Notes under the pieces: generated by a model | Databases searched by the model: none | The model's input: only the letters and a program-made list of their open reading frames with translations | What the model was told of the DNA's origin: nothing | From: Alteromonadaceae bacterium XY-R5 | GTDB lineage: Bacteria; Pseudomonadota; Gammaproteobacteria; Enterobacterales; Alteromonadaceae | Assembly: GCA_001660395.1 (NCBI GenBank) | Contig: LXWE01000009.1 | Span: 62,001 to 126,000 of the forward strand | Length of the DNA stretch: 64,000 nucleotides | Direction: 5' to 3' | Position numbers and translations under genes: made by a program | Shown: positions 18,188 through 27,045 of the stretch, one piece after another | Layout: the number at the start of each line of letters is the position of its first letter | Numbering within the stretch: position 1 is the first letter of the stretch

Positions 18188-18916
18188 ATGCTGTTTAACC
18201 ATTCACTTAACCGTGAAACTCGCTATGGTTGCCCGGCCGCTGACCTGGTTTTAGTCAATCGTTTTTATACCGTGGGCTATTCCTACTATTTTCGCCAGGC
18301 CAAATGGGCGATGGAAATTGTCGACCCAGATAAGAAAGATATGGATGAGGTTGCGAGGTTAAATAACTTTCGCCCTGATTTTCGAGTGCCGAAACGCTTT
18401 CGGGCCGATTTATCCGATTATCAGGGAACGGGGTTTGATCGCGGGCATTTAGTTGCCAGTGCGAATCAGGCTGACGAAAATATCCAAAACAGCGAAACAT
18501 TCTTACTGTCAAATATGTCGCCCCAGGCACCGCAATTTAATCGGGCCAAATGGCGGGAGCTGGAAACGGCCGTGCGTGACCTGGATGCTAAAACCAATGT
18601 GCTCGAAACCTATGTGATTACCGGCCCTATTTTCGACTTCATGACCAGCATCAAATTAATCGGCAAAGAGGATAAAAATGGAATTGAAGTGCCTGTTCCC
18701 AGCCACTTTTTTAAATGCGTTCTGACCGAAAACACGCGAGGGCAGTTACATATGTGGGCTTTTGAAATGGAAAACGCGGCGTTGAATAAGCCGCTGGCTG
18801 ATTATCGGGTAACCACGGCTTATATTGAACAACGGGCCGGGATGAGTTTGTGGGATAAACTTACTGGCCCGGAAATCGAACGCGAAAAACTAAAGCGTCG
18901 CGCTATGTGGACTTAG
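18188..18916 (+). CDS. DNA/RNA non-specific endonuclease (NUC1 family), no signal peptide
   Basis: The 242-residue protein is preceded by GGAGAGAG. The NUC1 signature GTGFDRGHLVASAN (near 81-94) holds the catalytic His, and SPQAPQFNRAKW (near 113-124) supplies the metal-binding Asn. Family members cut DNA and RNA without sequence preference and are normally secreted or mitochondrial. No signal peptide or transmembrane segment is visible at this N-terminus (MLFNHSLNRETRYGCPAADL), so it is either cytoplasmic or exported by another route. It lies 105 bp after the pectinase operon on the same strand, with no clear terminator between. Confidence 0.87.
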   Translation: MLFNHSLNRETRYGCPAADLVLVNRFYTVGYSYYFRQAKWAMEIVDPDKKDMDEVARLNNFRPDFRVPKRFRADLSDYQGTGFDRGHLVASANQADENIQNSETFLLSNMSPQAPQFNRAKWRELETAVRDLDAKTNVLETYVITGPIFDFMTSIKLIGKEDKNGIEVPVPSHFFKCVLTENTRGQLHMWAFEMENAALNKPLADYRVTTAYIEQRAGMSLWDKLTGPEIEREKLKRRAMWT

Positions 18917-19046
18917 TTGGCAGCGTCCGTCGACGACGCGTTGATTGTTAATCCCCCCATTTATTCCCCCGGTTAACATTTACATATGAAGATAACTTGC
19001 TGATCTTTATAATTTACTTAGTGTTTCAATTCGGTATTATGGCGCC

Positions 19047-19065
19047 GCCTGATAGCCTATCAGGC
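19047..19065. repeat. Perfect inverted repeat upstream of the beta-barrel gene
   Basis: GCCTGATA-GCC-TATCAGGC is an 8-bp perfect inverted repeat about 70 bp before the start of the 19133 gene. A further CAGGCGC follows at 19074-19080. It could be an operator or a hairpin in the leader RNA. There is no T-run. Confidence 0.4.
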
Positions 19066-19132
19066 ATGAAACTCAGGCGCGCTATAACGTGAGTGCGCAA
19101 GGGACAGATTCCATTTATTACAAGGATTGATT

Positions 19133-20977
19133 GTGACTAAGCTCATCTATCGGGTTGGGCAAGCATGCGCTTTTGTTTGTGTATTCGCCTCTGCTATGCC
19201 AGCTTTTGCATCGGTTTCTCTGCACAAGAGTGACAAAGACTGCTCTAAAAACTGTTCAAAGACATTGACCGTAGGTCAGCAAACACACCGTTATTCAGCC
19301 GACGCAGATCTTCTGGTAAGCGCCAGTTATCAGGACATCGAATGGGCGCTGGTTTCTGATGGTAAGAAGAAACCGACTTATTATCTGCATAACTCCTTGC
19401 AATCACGTCGAGCCAGCTACAGCAAGATTTGTAAAAGCGGGTCTCTGGATATGGATATTACCCATAACGGAGAGCTGGCCTGTATTGATGAAACGCACCT
19501 TAGCCTTTTTGGCGGATATGTCGGTAAATCTGATTATGTCTGGCCATTAGATGGCGACGTTAAAACGGCTGTCATTGACCACAGTGCCATGGGCAGCACC
19601 AGCGTGGCGTATATATCCAGTCAAAATCAACAGTCAGAGTTTTGGCTGAAAGTAAGCACAATAGCAGAATTACGCTCGGATAAAGGCTGGCAACAGCAGC
19701 TTACCAATATGCACCGGTATAGTGATTTCGGCGATATTCTCGCAGTTGATGCGAGCCATGATGGTAGTATAGTCGCGGCTGTTTACGAGTGGATCAACTC
19801 TTATAACAAAGGTTTGATTGGCTATTACTTTGCACCAAATGGCACCGTGAGCTTCGGCCAGGTTAAAGCCAGCGAAGAATATAACTTTGGTTTTAGCCCG
19901 GATGTGACGCTGGGGGCGGAAAAGGCTGTATTTACTGCGTCGAATAGTTCATCCAGCCGTAAAGAGAGCATTACCCTTAGTCGCCAGGAACTTAGCGGTT
20001 TGCTCTATCAGTATCATGAATTCTCAGGCGCCAGCATGTTCGATATCATGGTCGGTGGTGGTGTCCAGCCCGTGAACTGGCACGTCAATCAGAAGGTTGA
20101 AGTGAATGACAGTATGAAGGGCCGAACCAAGTATGAAATGAACACCAATTTGCTGATTTCATACTATATGCAGGGGCGCTGGGAAAACAGTCAAATTGCG
20201 GTCACTTTGCTGCAGAACCGTGCCGAAAAGGCGGTTGATGAGAATGTCGATAATCCGTTGGAAAAGGATGCCATCAAGCAGTATCTGATTCAGTATGATT
20301 ACAACGGCCTGTTTTCCGGTGCCAGTACCCTGCGCCTGGAATACCGCAATTTAAATGCGGGGGGACTTGCCTCTTATACCAATAACGCCGGTGTCACTGA
20401 AACGGTCGACTTTGACAGCGAGCGAGTTACCTATCGTGCGTTGTTGATGGGTGAGCGTGGTATTTATGCCGGTGGATATTATTCAGAGTACGATACGCCC
20501 AGCGTGGTTGGCTTCTTAACGCACTCAGGTAGCTTCGCTGGTGTGGCCTTTGACCAGGATTTCTCTTTGTCTAAATATGGGTTGGTTGTGGGGTATGACG
20601 AAGGCGCTTATGGTCATCGTTATGAAACCGACTACAATCGCTTTTACTTTGCCGGTGAGTTAGGTGTGGGCCTTGCCCGTTTACACACAGGTAAAGATGC
20701 TTTGTATGCTGCGACCGGTGAAACCGAAGGGGACATCCATGGTAAAAATACCCTTGAGCTGCGTGCAGAATTAGATGCAGGATACATTTGGCAGCGTAAG
20801 CTTAGATCCATGCGTGGGCTGGGTATGTCAGTCCAGCTTGGCTATAAAGTGCAGTATGAATACATTGATGAAGATCCGAGTGACGATGATGATAAACCGG
20901 ATGACGGTTGGCTAGTCGCTTATCAACGCGCAGATACGATTCACGGACCATACATTAAGCTCAATCTGCTGTTTTAA
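19133..20977 (+). CDS. Predicted outer-membrane beta-barrel protein of unknown function
   Basis: The 614-residue protein is read from GTG at 19133, with AAGGA six bases upstream; a TTG at 19127 is too close to that site. It has a signal peptide (ACAFVCVFASAMPAFA) and a Cys-rich stretch soon after (CSKNCSKTL). Residues about 30-290 have repeated short beta-strand segments and may be a propeller-like domain (for example NHDG- or SHDGS-type turns). The last ~320 residues have alternating Tyr/Gly-rich strands with acidic loops (DEDPSDDDDKPDD) and end PYIKLNLLF, a typical barrel terminus. No family was recognised. It is monocistronic with its own terminator, next to the pectin genes; an envelope role is likely but unknown. 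Confidence 0.7.
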   Translation: MTKLIYRVGQACAFVCVFASAMPAFASVSLHKSDKDCSKNCSKTLTVGQQTHRYSADADLLVSASYQDIEWALVSDGKKKPTYYLHNSLQSRRASYSKICKSGSLDMDITHNGELACIDETHLSLFGGYVGKSDYVWPLDGDVKTAVIDHSAMGSTSVAYISSQNQQSEFWLKVSTIAELRSDKGWQQQLTNMHRYSDFGDILAVDASHDGSIVAAVYEWINSYNKGLIGYYFAPNGTVSFGQVKASEEYNFGFSPDVTLGAEKAVFTASNSSSSRKESITLSRQELSGLLYQYHEFSGASMFDIMVGGGVQPVNWHVNQKVEVNDSMKGRTKYEMNTNLLISYYMQGRWENSQIAVTLLQNRAEKAVDENVDNPLEKDAIKQYLIQYDYNGLFSGASTLRLEYRNLNAGGLASYTNNAGVTETVDFDSERVTYRALLMGERGIYAGGYYSEYDTPSVVGFLTHSGSFAGVAFDQDFSLSKYGLVVGYDEGAYGHRYETDYNRFYFAGELGVGLARLHTGKDALYAATGETEGDIHGKNTLELRAELDAGYIWQRKLRSMRGLGMSVQLGYKVQYEYIDEDPSDDDDKPDDGWLVAYQRADTIHGPYIKLNLLF

Positions 20978-21021
20978 CTCAACATGTCGAGATTGCTTAG
21001 GTAAACAGGTTTGCCTGATAA

Positions 21022-21049
21022 CGGGTTGGGAGATCCCCAACCCGTTTTT
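21022..21049 (+). terminator. Terminator of the beta-barrel gene
   Basis: CGGGTTGGG-AGAT-CCCCAACCCG followed by TTTTT forms a strong Rho-independent terminator for plus-strand transcription, 45 bases after the stop codon. It sits just before the convergent DUF4861 gene end. Confidence 0.85.
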
Positions 21050-21051
21050 CG

Positions 21052-22272
21052 TTAGTGGGTCAGGCTAGCAACAATCGGTGCATCCAAAGCCTGTAATTTG
21101 CTGCGTAACATGGCTTCAAATTCCGCCTGATTTTGCGGACCAGAAGGAGCCTGTGGCCATTCCGCCAGGATTTCATAGGTAATGTTATCTGTGCTCGGGG
21201 CAAAATTTAGCAGATAGTCGTAAGGGCCTTTTATCTGCTGAGCGACCTGCGCTTTTTGATAGAAAATCGCTAAACCAAGCTGATCATCTTCGCCAGCCAG
21301 ACTTTGTTTACCCCAGGTGGCAATGTAGCCCCATGAGCTGCCTTCCGCCTGCATAAAAGCCACACCATGGTCCACCAGGCCAACCACTAAGTCTGACACC
21401 GGTTCGCTGCTTTTTAACATGATTTGAGTGGCACTATCTCCAGCATTGATCTGGTAGTGTGTGCTTACATCAATTGATTTCTCTGCCGCTTTCCAGCCCT
21501 GGTAATACACACTGAAGCCTGCCTGCAGGCGGTCATTTGAATCGAGCTCAAAACGGGTGTTATCTACCTCATTGAAATGCACCACTGCGCCGTCGTGCCA
21601 GCGTCCCAGTGCACCCAGGCCAAGCGACTTTCCGGCTTTAAGCACGTCTTGTCCCCAATCCTGCATATGGTGATAACTTTCGTAACCATCTTGTCCCGCC
21701 ATGTGCAAAGCCGGCGTAGTGACGGTTTTGGCAAATACGTCAATGGCATTGCGCCAGTCCAAATACAGGCGATAACCCATTTTATCGCTTTCCCAGCCCG
21801 GCCCTTCATAACGCAAATAGAACGAGTGATCAGTCAGCTGTTTAGGTGATTCAAACTCGGTGACAGGCGTAAACTGAAAGTCATCAGCCACATACTTAGC
21901 GCCTTGCCATTCCCCTCCCTGACGAACTGACAATTCTGCATGGGCCAGATCGGGCAAGGTGTTCTGCATCGACGCACTGAGGCTGATGTCACGTTGCTGA
22001 CCTGGAGCCAAACTCACCTGTAGCAAGAGGGTATCTGCTGTACCATTTTTATCCCGATCAATCAGCTCGGCCAGGCTGCCATCACTGCTCGTTACGCCAT
22101 TGGCTGATGCAAGCACTTCAGGGACAGGTAATTGTAATAATTGTGTTGCATTTGAGCCCGAGGCGGGATTGCTGAGTGTGACATGGACCTCGGTGCTTGG
22201 GGATTCACTCTGGCAGCCACTGAGAGTGGCAGCCGACACCAGAAAAAAGGGAATGATGCCTGTTCTGTTCAT
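21052..22272 (-). CDS. DUF4861 family lipoprotein
   Basis: The 406-residue protein has a lipobox (ATLSGC, Cys about 20). The body matches DUF4861: FYLRYEGPGWESDKMGYRLYLDWRN and MQDWGQDVLKAGKSLGLGALG are typical conserved stretches. Members are found in polysaccharide utilisation loci of marine bacteria; the biochemical role is generally unassigned. The start has AAAGGA seven bases upstream. Its divergent promoter region with kduD carries two operator-like sites, so it is probably induced together with the uronate pathway. It is likely a periplasmic or outer-membrane-anchored enzyme or binding protein. Confidence 0.85.
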   Translation of the reverse strand: MNRTGIIPFFLVSAATLSGCQSESPSTEVHVTLSNPASGSNATQLLQLPVPEVLASANGVTSSDGSLAELIDRDKNGTADTLLLQVSLAPGQQRDISLSASMQNTLPDLAHAELSVRQGGEWQGAKYVADDFQFTPVTEFESPKQLTDHSFYLRYEGPGWESDKMGYRLYLDWRNAIDVFAKTVTTPALHMAGQDGYESYHHMQDWGQDVLKAGKSLGLGALGRWHDGAVVHFNEVDNTRFELDSNDRLQAGFSVYYQGWKAAEKSIDVSTHYQINAGDSATQIMLKSSEPVSDLVVGLVDHGVAFMQAEGSSWGYIATWGKQSLAGEDDQLGLAIFYQKAQVAQQIKGPYDYLLNFAPSTDNITYEILAEWPQAPSGPQNQAEFEAMLRSKLQALDAPIVASLTH

Positions 22273-22387
22273 GGTAGAAATCCTTTAAAGCTAATAGATT
22301 CAAACGATTGAACCTGATGTTTATCTGTAGTAGGGATTCGGGTTTCGCACTTCTTTATTAACCACTCTGAATAATTTTTGCAGTTTT

Positions 22388-22401
22388 TTCCATCGGTGGC
22401 A
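22388..22401. promoter_or_regulatory. Candidate LacI-family operator, weaker (site C1)
   Basis: TTCCATCGGTGGCA matches the TGCCACCGGTGGCA palindrome at 12 of 14 positions. Its right half is perfect. It lies 31 bp (centre to centre) from site C2, a spacing that would place two repressor dimers on the same face of DNA. Confidence 0.55.
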
Positions 22402-22416
22402 AAAATTGGTTGACTT

Positions 22417-22434
22417 TTTGCCACCGGTGGCAAA
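22417..22434. promoter_or_regulatory. Candidate LacI-family operator (site C2)
   Basis: TTTGCCACCGGTGGCAAA is a perfect 18-bp palindrome between the DUF4861 gene and kduD. Its 14-bp core is identical to the sites at 30281 and 39444. Confidence 0.82.
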
Positions 22435-22640
22435 GACTTTTGCAAAAGGTTTAAATATTGTGAATGAAGTGTAATTCGTAGACTATAAAATCTACGCAAA
22501 AGCACAAAGGGTTTACCCTTATTAATTCAAATATGAATAAAAAATTTTTTATATGAACCATTTTGTGCGTAACGCTTGATGCGTTGAAAGAGTTGGATAG
22601 TCTCTGTGCGGACATTAACTGCGCAACAAAGGATAAGCAT

Positions 22641-23399
22641 ATGAGTTTATTTTCACTGCAAGGCAAACATGCCCTGATCACCGGAGCCAGCCGTGGCTTA
22701 GGGCAGGCTATGGCCCTTGGTTTGGCAGAGGCTGGGGCGAAAGTCGTGTGTGCCAGTTCTTCACCAGGTGGCTGTGAACAGACAGTCGCCGCCATTAAGC
22801 AAGCCGGTGGCGAAGCAGTTGAACTCAGTGCAGATCTCTCGTCGATTGAAGCGGTCGAAGCGCTGGCGGCAAATGCGAAGGAAGCGTTCGGCGGGATTGA
22901 TATTTTAGTTAACAACGGCGGTACCATTTATCGTCAGCCTGCCGTGGATTACGATTTTGCTCAATGGCAGAAGGTGATTCAGGTGAATCTGGATGCCACC
23001 TTCCGTCTATGCCAGTTAGTGGGTAAAGACATGATTGCGAAACAGTCAGGTAAGATCATCAATATTGCATCCATGCTTTCTTACAGCGGCGGCTTGACGG
23101 TACCCGCATATACCGCCAGTAAACATGCCGTGGCCGGTGTCACCAAAGCTCTGGCAAATGAATGGGGCAAATTTAATGTGCAGGTAAATGCCATTGCTCC
23201 GGGCTATTTCAAAACCGATAACACTCAGGCGATTCAGGACGATCCTAAACGCAACGAAACCATCCGCTCGCGTATTCCGGCTGGCCGCTGGGGTGAACCG
23301 CAGGATCTGCAAGGTGCAGTGGTATTTTTGTCATCTCAAGCCAGTGATTATGTAAATGGTCATATTCTGGCGGTAGATGGCGGTTGGCTGGCGAGTTAG
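22641..23399 (+). CDS. kduD: 2-dehydro-3-deoxy-D-gluconate 5-dehydrogenase KduD
   Basis: This is a 252-residue short-chain dehydrogenase. The ATG at 22641 is preferred over an upstream in-frame start at 22563 because AAAGGAT precedes it and the Rossmann motif TGASRGLG then falls at residues 14-21, as usual. The NNGG motif and the catalytic YTASK (near 157) are present, and the C-terminus (GHILAVDGGWLAS) is typical. KduD reduces 2,5-diketo-3-deoxygluconate (from unsaturated galacturonate) to KDG with NAD(P)H in the cytoplasm. The adjacent kduI gene supports this over other SDR roles. It is first gene of a likely operon kduD-kduI-TRAP-iclR. Confidence 0.9.
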   Translation: MSLFSLQGKHALITGASRGLGQAMALGLAEAGAKVVCASSSPGGCEQTVAAIKQAGGEAVELSADLSSIEAVEALAANAKEAFGGIDILVNNGGTIYRQPAVDYDFAQWQKVIQVNLDATFRLCQLVGKDMIAKQSGKIINIASMLSYSGGLTVPAYTASKHAVAGVTKALANEWGKFNVQVNAIAPGYFKTDNTQAIQDDPKRNETIRSRIPAGRWGEPQDLQGAVVFLSSQASDYVNGHILAVDGGWLAS

Positions 23400-23409
23400 G
23401 AGCAGGCAG

Positions 23410-24249
23410 ATGAGCAATTTTGAAATGCACTATGCCATTGGCCAGCAGGAAGCCAAAGGTTACGACACCGCCCAGTTACGCGCCGCGTTTTTGACCGAGA
23501 AGCTGATGCAGCCGGGCAAAATCTATTGGATTTATACCCACTACGAGCGTTTTATGCTCGGCAGTGCGGTGCCTACTGATACCCCTTTGACCCTTGAGAG
23601 CATGGATGCTCTTAAATCTGATTTGTTTTTGGCGCGCCGCGAACTGGGTGCCATTAATATCGGTGGCGATGGTTACGTGATGGCCGATGGCACTCGTTAC
23701 GATTTAGCCAAGGAAGAAGCCCTGTACCTGGGCGCCGGTAATAAAGATGTGACCTTTCATTCTGTCGATGCATCAGCACCGGCTAAGTTTTATCTGAATT
23801 CTGCGCCTGCCCACCATGCTTATCCGAACAAAAAAGTCGGTAAGCAAGATGCCAATGTGTTGCATCTGGGCAGCCGTGAAACCTGCAACGAACGCGATAT
23901 TAATCAGCTACTGATCAATACAGTGGTAGAAACCTGTCAATTGCAAATGGGCCTGACCCGACTGCTGCCAGGCTGTGTGTGGAATACCATGCCTGCCCAT
24001 CAGCATGATCGCCGTAACGAAGTCTATTTCTACTTCGATCTTGCCGAAGGCCAGGCTGTCTGCCACTTCATGGGTGAACCTCACGAAACCCGTCATATCT
24101 GGGTCCACAATGAACAGGCGGTGTGGTCACCACCCTGGTCGATTCACTGTGGCGTGGGCACAGGTAACTATGCCTTTATCTGGGGCATGGCCGGTGAAAA
24201 CCTGGATTACGGCGACATGGATTTCTATCCGCCGGATCAGTTGCGCTAA
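23410..24249 (+). CDS. kduI: 5-dehydro-4-deoxy-D-glucuronate isomerase KduI
   Basis: This is a 279-residue cupin isomerase. The start ATG at 23410 has AGGAG eight bases upstream. Metal ligands are visible in PAHQHDRRNEVYFYF (near 197-211), with a further His in the SIHCGVGTGNY region. Length fits E. coli KduI (278). It converts 4-deoxy-L-threo-5-hexosulose uronate, the spontaneous product of unsaturated galacturonate, into 2,5-diketo-3-deoxygluconate, the KduD substrate. It lies 10 bp after kduD. Confidence 0.95.
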   Translation: MSNFEMHYAIGQQEAKGYDTAQLRAAFLTEKLMQPGKIYWIYTHYERFMLGSAVPTDTPLTLESMDALKSDLFLARRELGAINIGGDGYVMADGTRYDLAKEEALYLGAGNKDVTFHSVDASAPAKFYLNSAPAHHAYPNKKVGKQDANVLHLGSRETCNERDINQLLINTVVETCQLQMGLTRLLPGCVWNTMPAHQHDRRNEVYFYFDLAEGQAVCHFMGEPHETRHIWVHNEQAVWSPPWSIHCGVGTGNYAFIWGMAGENLDYGDMDFYPPDQLR

Positions 24250-24270
24250 CCAAGAGGAATCAGCGAGGGT

Positions 24271-25251
24271 ATGAAGTATTTCCGTTTTAACCGCCTGCCA
24301 GCACTGCTATTTGCGGTGTTGTTAATGGGTGGCTGTGCCCAGGAAGATGACAAGGTGATTTTACGCCTGGGTCATACGCTGGATACCCAGCATACTGTGC
24401 ATAAGGCCATGGAATTTATGGCACAGAGGCTGGAGGAATATTCCCACGGCCAAATGGAAATTCGTATCTACCCAAGCGGTCAGCTGGGCTCAGAGCGACA
24501 AATGGTGGAACTACTGCAAATTGGCAGTCTGGCCATGACCAAAGTCTCTGCCAGTCCACTCGAAGGTTTTGTCCCTGAAATGAAAATATTCAGCATTCCT
24601 TATGTGTTCCGTGACCGTGAACATTTCTGGAAAGTACTGAACAGCGACATAGGTAAACAATTACTGGCTGGGGTTGAATCCGTGCGCCTAAAAGGCATGG
24701 CTTACTATGATGCGGGCAGCCGCAGTTTCTATACCACGGATGGCCCGGTGCGCAGCCCCGCTGATTTGAAAGGTAAAAAAATCCGTGTGCTGAATAGCCC
24801 AACGGCAGTGAAAACCGTGCAAGCCCTGGGAGCTGCCGCAACGCCCGTTGCCTGGGGCGAGCTCTATACCGCTCTGCAACAAGGGGTTGTGGATGGTGCC
24901 GAGAACAATCCGCCCAGTTATTACCTGTCTCGCCATTACGAAATATCCCGTTATTACAGTTTGGATGAACACACCTCTGTGCCGGATGTGGTGCTGATGT
25001 CTCTCCCGGTTTGGAATTCCCTGACACCACAGCAACAAGATTGGTTGTCAAAGGCCATGGCCGATTCGGTGGAATATCAAAAATCCCTTTGGCAGCAAGC
25101 CTCTGATGATGCCTTAAAGGCAGTTGAAGCCGCTGGCGTAGAAGTGATTTATCCAGATAAACAGCCTTTCCGCGATGCCGTGGCACCGTTTCATGCCTCT
25201 CTGGCTGGAACGGAAGTGGGCAAGCTGATCGAAAAAATAAAGGATATGTAG
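24271..25251 (+). CDS. TRAP transporter solute-binding protein (DctP family), lipoprotein
   Basis: The 326-residue protein has a lipobox (LLMGGC, Cys about 21). Typical DctP features are RLGHTLDTQHTVHKAM at the N-terminus, the anchoring Arg in the KKIRVLNSP segment and VDGAENNPPSYY (near 213-224). Periplasmic DctP proteins bind carboxylate solutes by an Arg salt bridge. Given the uronate pathway around it, the ligand is probably galacturonate, an unsaturated uronate or its keto forms. The next two genes supply the membrane subunits, with stop/start overlap. Confidence 0.93.
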   Translation: MKYFRFNRLPALLFAVLLMGGCAQEDDKVILRLGHTLDTQHTVHKAMEFMAQRLEEYSHGQMEIRIYPSGQLGSERQMVELLQIGSLAMTKVSASPLEGFVPEMKIFSIPYVFRDREHFWKVLNSDIGKQLLAGVESVRLKGMAYYDAGSRSFYTTDGPVRSPADLKGKKIRVLNSPTAVKTVQALGAAATPVAWGELYTALQQGVVDGAENNPPSYYLSRHYEISRYYSLDEHTSVPDVVLMSLPVWNSLTPQQQDWLSKAMADSVEYQKSLWQQASDDALKAVEAAGVEVIYPDKQPFRDAVAPFHASLAGTEVGKLIEKIKDM

Positions 25252-25253
25252 TG

Positions 25254-25751
25254 ATGGTGCAGTTTATTAAATGGGTCGATAAATTGCTCGAAGCCATGTT
25301 GGTGGTAGCAATGAGCGGCATATTGTTGGCAGTAACCTGGCAGGTTTTATCTCGTTATTTACTTGCGGATCCCAGTTCCTTTACTGAAGAGCTGGCGCGC
25401 TTCCTGTTAATTTGGATTGGGTTATTAGGCGCCGCCTATGCCTATCGAACCCGCGCGCACTTGGGATTAAATCTGGTAGTTGCGAATTTGGCACCTGCTC
25501 GCCGCCGCGTCGCCATGATGCTGATTGAAGTGATTGTCATCGTGTTTGCCGGCTTAGCCATGTTTTATGGGGGAAGTGAGCTGGTGGCACTGACCCTGGA
25601 ACTACATCAAATTTCTGCCACTCTGGGCATTCCTATGGGACTGGTATATGCCGTGTTGCCCCTGTCGGGTGGCCTGATTGTGATTTATGCCATTTATCAT
25701 CTGGTCATGCTGGCTGACGATGAGCGCTGGGAGGAAGAAACATGGAAGTAA
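25254..25751 (+). CDS. TRAP transporter small permease (DctQ family)
   Basis: The 165-residue protein has four predicted membrane segments (about 16-36, 48-68, 85-107 and 125-147). TWQVLSRYL and the SFTEELARFLLIWIGLLGAA stretch are DctQ hallmarks. The ATG at 25254 is 9 bases after AGGA; an alternative GTG at 25251 overlaps the preceding stop. It pairs with the binding protein before it and the large permease after it, which overlaps it by 10 bases. Confidence 0.92.
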   Translation: MVQFIKWVDKLLEAMLVVAMSGILLAVTWQVLSRYLLADPSSFTEELARFLLIWIGLLGAAYAYRTRAHLGLNLVVANLAPARRRVAMMLIEVIVIVFAGLAMFYGGSELVALTLELHQISATLGIPMGLVYAVLPLSGGLIVIYAIYHLVMLADDERWEEETWK

Positions 25752-27037
25752 CGGCGCTGGTCTTACTGATCGTCTTTTTTATTCTGTTATTAGCCAATGT
25801 TCCTATTTCGGTCTGCATTGGCCTGGCAACTATGGTGACGCTGTTCATGAGCATGGATTTAGATCCTGCGGTGTTAACTATTGCCCAGCGAATTGCCGGT
25901 GGTCTGGATAGCTTTGCCTTACTGGCCATTCCCTTCTTTATTCTGTCAGGATTGCTGATGGGCCAGGGGGGCATCGCCAAACGCTTAATTGAATGTGCCA
26001 TGGCCCTTATTGGCGCTTTACCCGGCGGACTAGCATTGGTGAATGTGCTTTCCTGTATGCTGTTTGGGGCTATTTCTGGCTCGGCGGTGGCGGCCAGTTC
26101 AGCGATTGGTAGCTTTATGCTGCCGGAAATGAAAGCCAAGGGCTACAGCGCGAATTTCAGCGCTGCGGTGACGGCATCGGCAGCCACAACCGGCATGCTG
26201 ATCCCGCCCAGCAATATTCTGATTATTTATGCGGTTGCCAGTGGTGGCGTCTCGATTGCGGCCCTGTTTATGGCGGGTTACATGCCCGGTATTTTGGTGG
26301 GGCTGGCACTGATGGCCGTATGCGCTATTTATGCAAAACGCCAGAACTATCCGGTTGGCGATCGCCTGCCGCTAAAAATGGTGGTGGAAAAGGTGTTTGC
26401 TGCAGTACCCAGCCTGCTGCTGATTGTGCTGATCATTGGCGGCATAATCGGAGGTGTGTTTACCGCAACCGAAGCCGGTGCCATTGCGGTGCTGTATTCG
26501 CTATTGCTGTCGGTGGTGGTGTATCGCGAAGTGAAACCTCAAGCACTGCCGAGAATCCTGATCAAATCGGCGGAGACAACGGCCATCGTAATGCTATTGA
26601 TTGGTACGTCGTCAGCTATGTCCTGGTTACTTGCTTACGAAAATATTCCGCAAAGTTTAAGTGCTGCACTGTTGGAGTTAAGCGACAACCCGCTGATGAT
26701 TTTGCTGCTGATCAACCTGGTATTGATTGTAGTTGGGGCGTTTTTGGATATGACCCCGGCTGTACTGATTTTTACCCCCATCTTCCTGCCTGTGGCCATG
26801 GAGCTGGGAATGACGCCGCTGCAATTCGGCATCATGATTGTCTTGAACCTGTCGATTGGCTTGTGCTCACCGCCTGTGGGTAGCGTGTTATTTGTCACCT
26901 GTGCGGTGGCAAAAATCCGCCTTGAGCAGATTATCCGGCCGTTACTGCCTCTGTATGCAGCAATGTTCCTGGTACTGCTGTTGGTGACTTATGTGCCCTG
27001 GTTCAGTGAATTTTTACCGGCATTGTTCGGTTTATAG
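25742..27037 (+). CDS. TRAP transporter large permease (DctM family)
   Basis: The 431-residue membrane protein has about twelve hydrophobic segments. PFFILSGLLMGQGGIAKRL, FGAISGSAVAASSAIG and the LSIGLCSPPVGSVLFV stretch near the C-terminus are typical of DctM subunits. It forms the sodium-coupled channel of the tripartite carrier. The gene overlaps dctQ-like by 10 bases and is followed 8 bp later by the IclR gene. Confidence 0.94.
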   Translation: MEVTALVLLIVFFILLLANVPISVCIGLATMVTLFMSMDLDPAVLTIAQRIAGGLDSFALLAIPFFILSGLLMGQGGIAKRLIECAMALIGALPGGLALVNVLSCMLFGAISGSAVAASSAIGSFMLPEMKAKGYSANFSAAVTASAATTGMLIPPSNILIIYAVASGGVSIAALFMAGYMPGILVGLALMAVCAIYAKRQNYPVGDRLPLKMVVEKVFAAVPSLLLIVLIIGGIIGGVFTATEAGAIAVLYSLLLSVVVYREVKPQALPRILIKSAETTAIVMLLIGTSSAMSWLLAYENIPQSLSAALLELSDNPLMILLLINLVLIVVGAFLDMTPAVLIFTPIFLPVAMELGMTPLQFGIMIVLNLSIGLCSPPVGSVLFVTCAVAKIRLEQIIRPLLPLYAAMFLVLLLVTYVPWFSEFLPALFGL

Positions 27038-27045
27038 GAGGGTAT

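Larger units (their letters stand above)
22273..22640. promoter_or_regulatory. Divergent control region between DUF4861 gene and kduD
   Basis: This 368-bp gap is free of convincing genes. It contains two LacI-type operator candidates with centres 31 bp apart, about three helical turns, and an AACGC-TTGAT-GCGTT inverted repeat (22571-22585) in the likely kduD leader. Promoter boxes could not be chosen with confidence. It controls the DUF4861 gene to the left and the kdu/TRAP operon to the right. Confidence 0.6.

Noticed and set aside
24590-25321. Minus-strand open frame (243 codons) opposite the TRAP binding protein
   Set aside because: Antisense to a clear DctP gene, low-complexity Pro/Arg/His composition, no recognisable domain.
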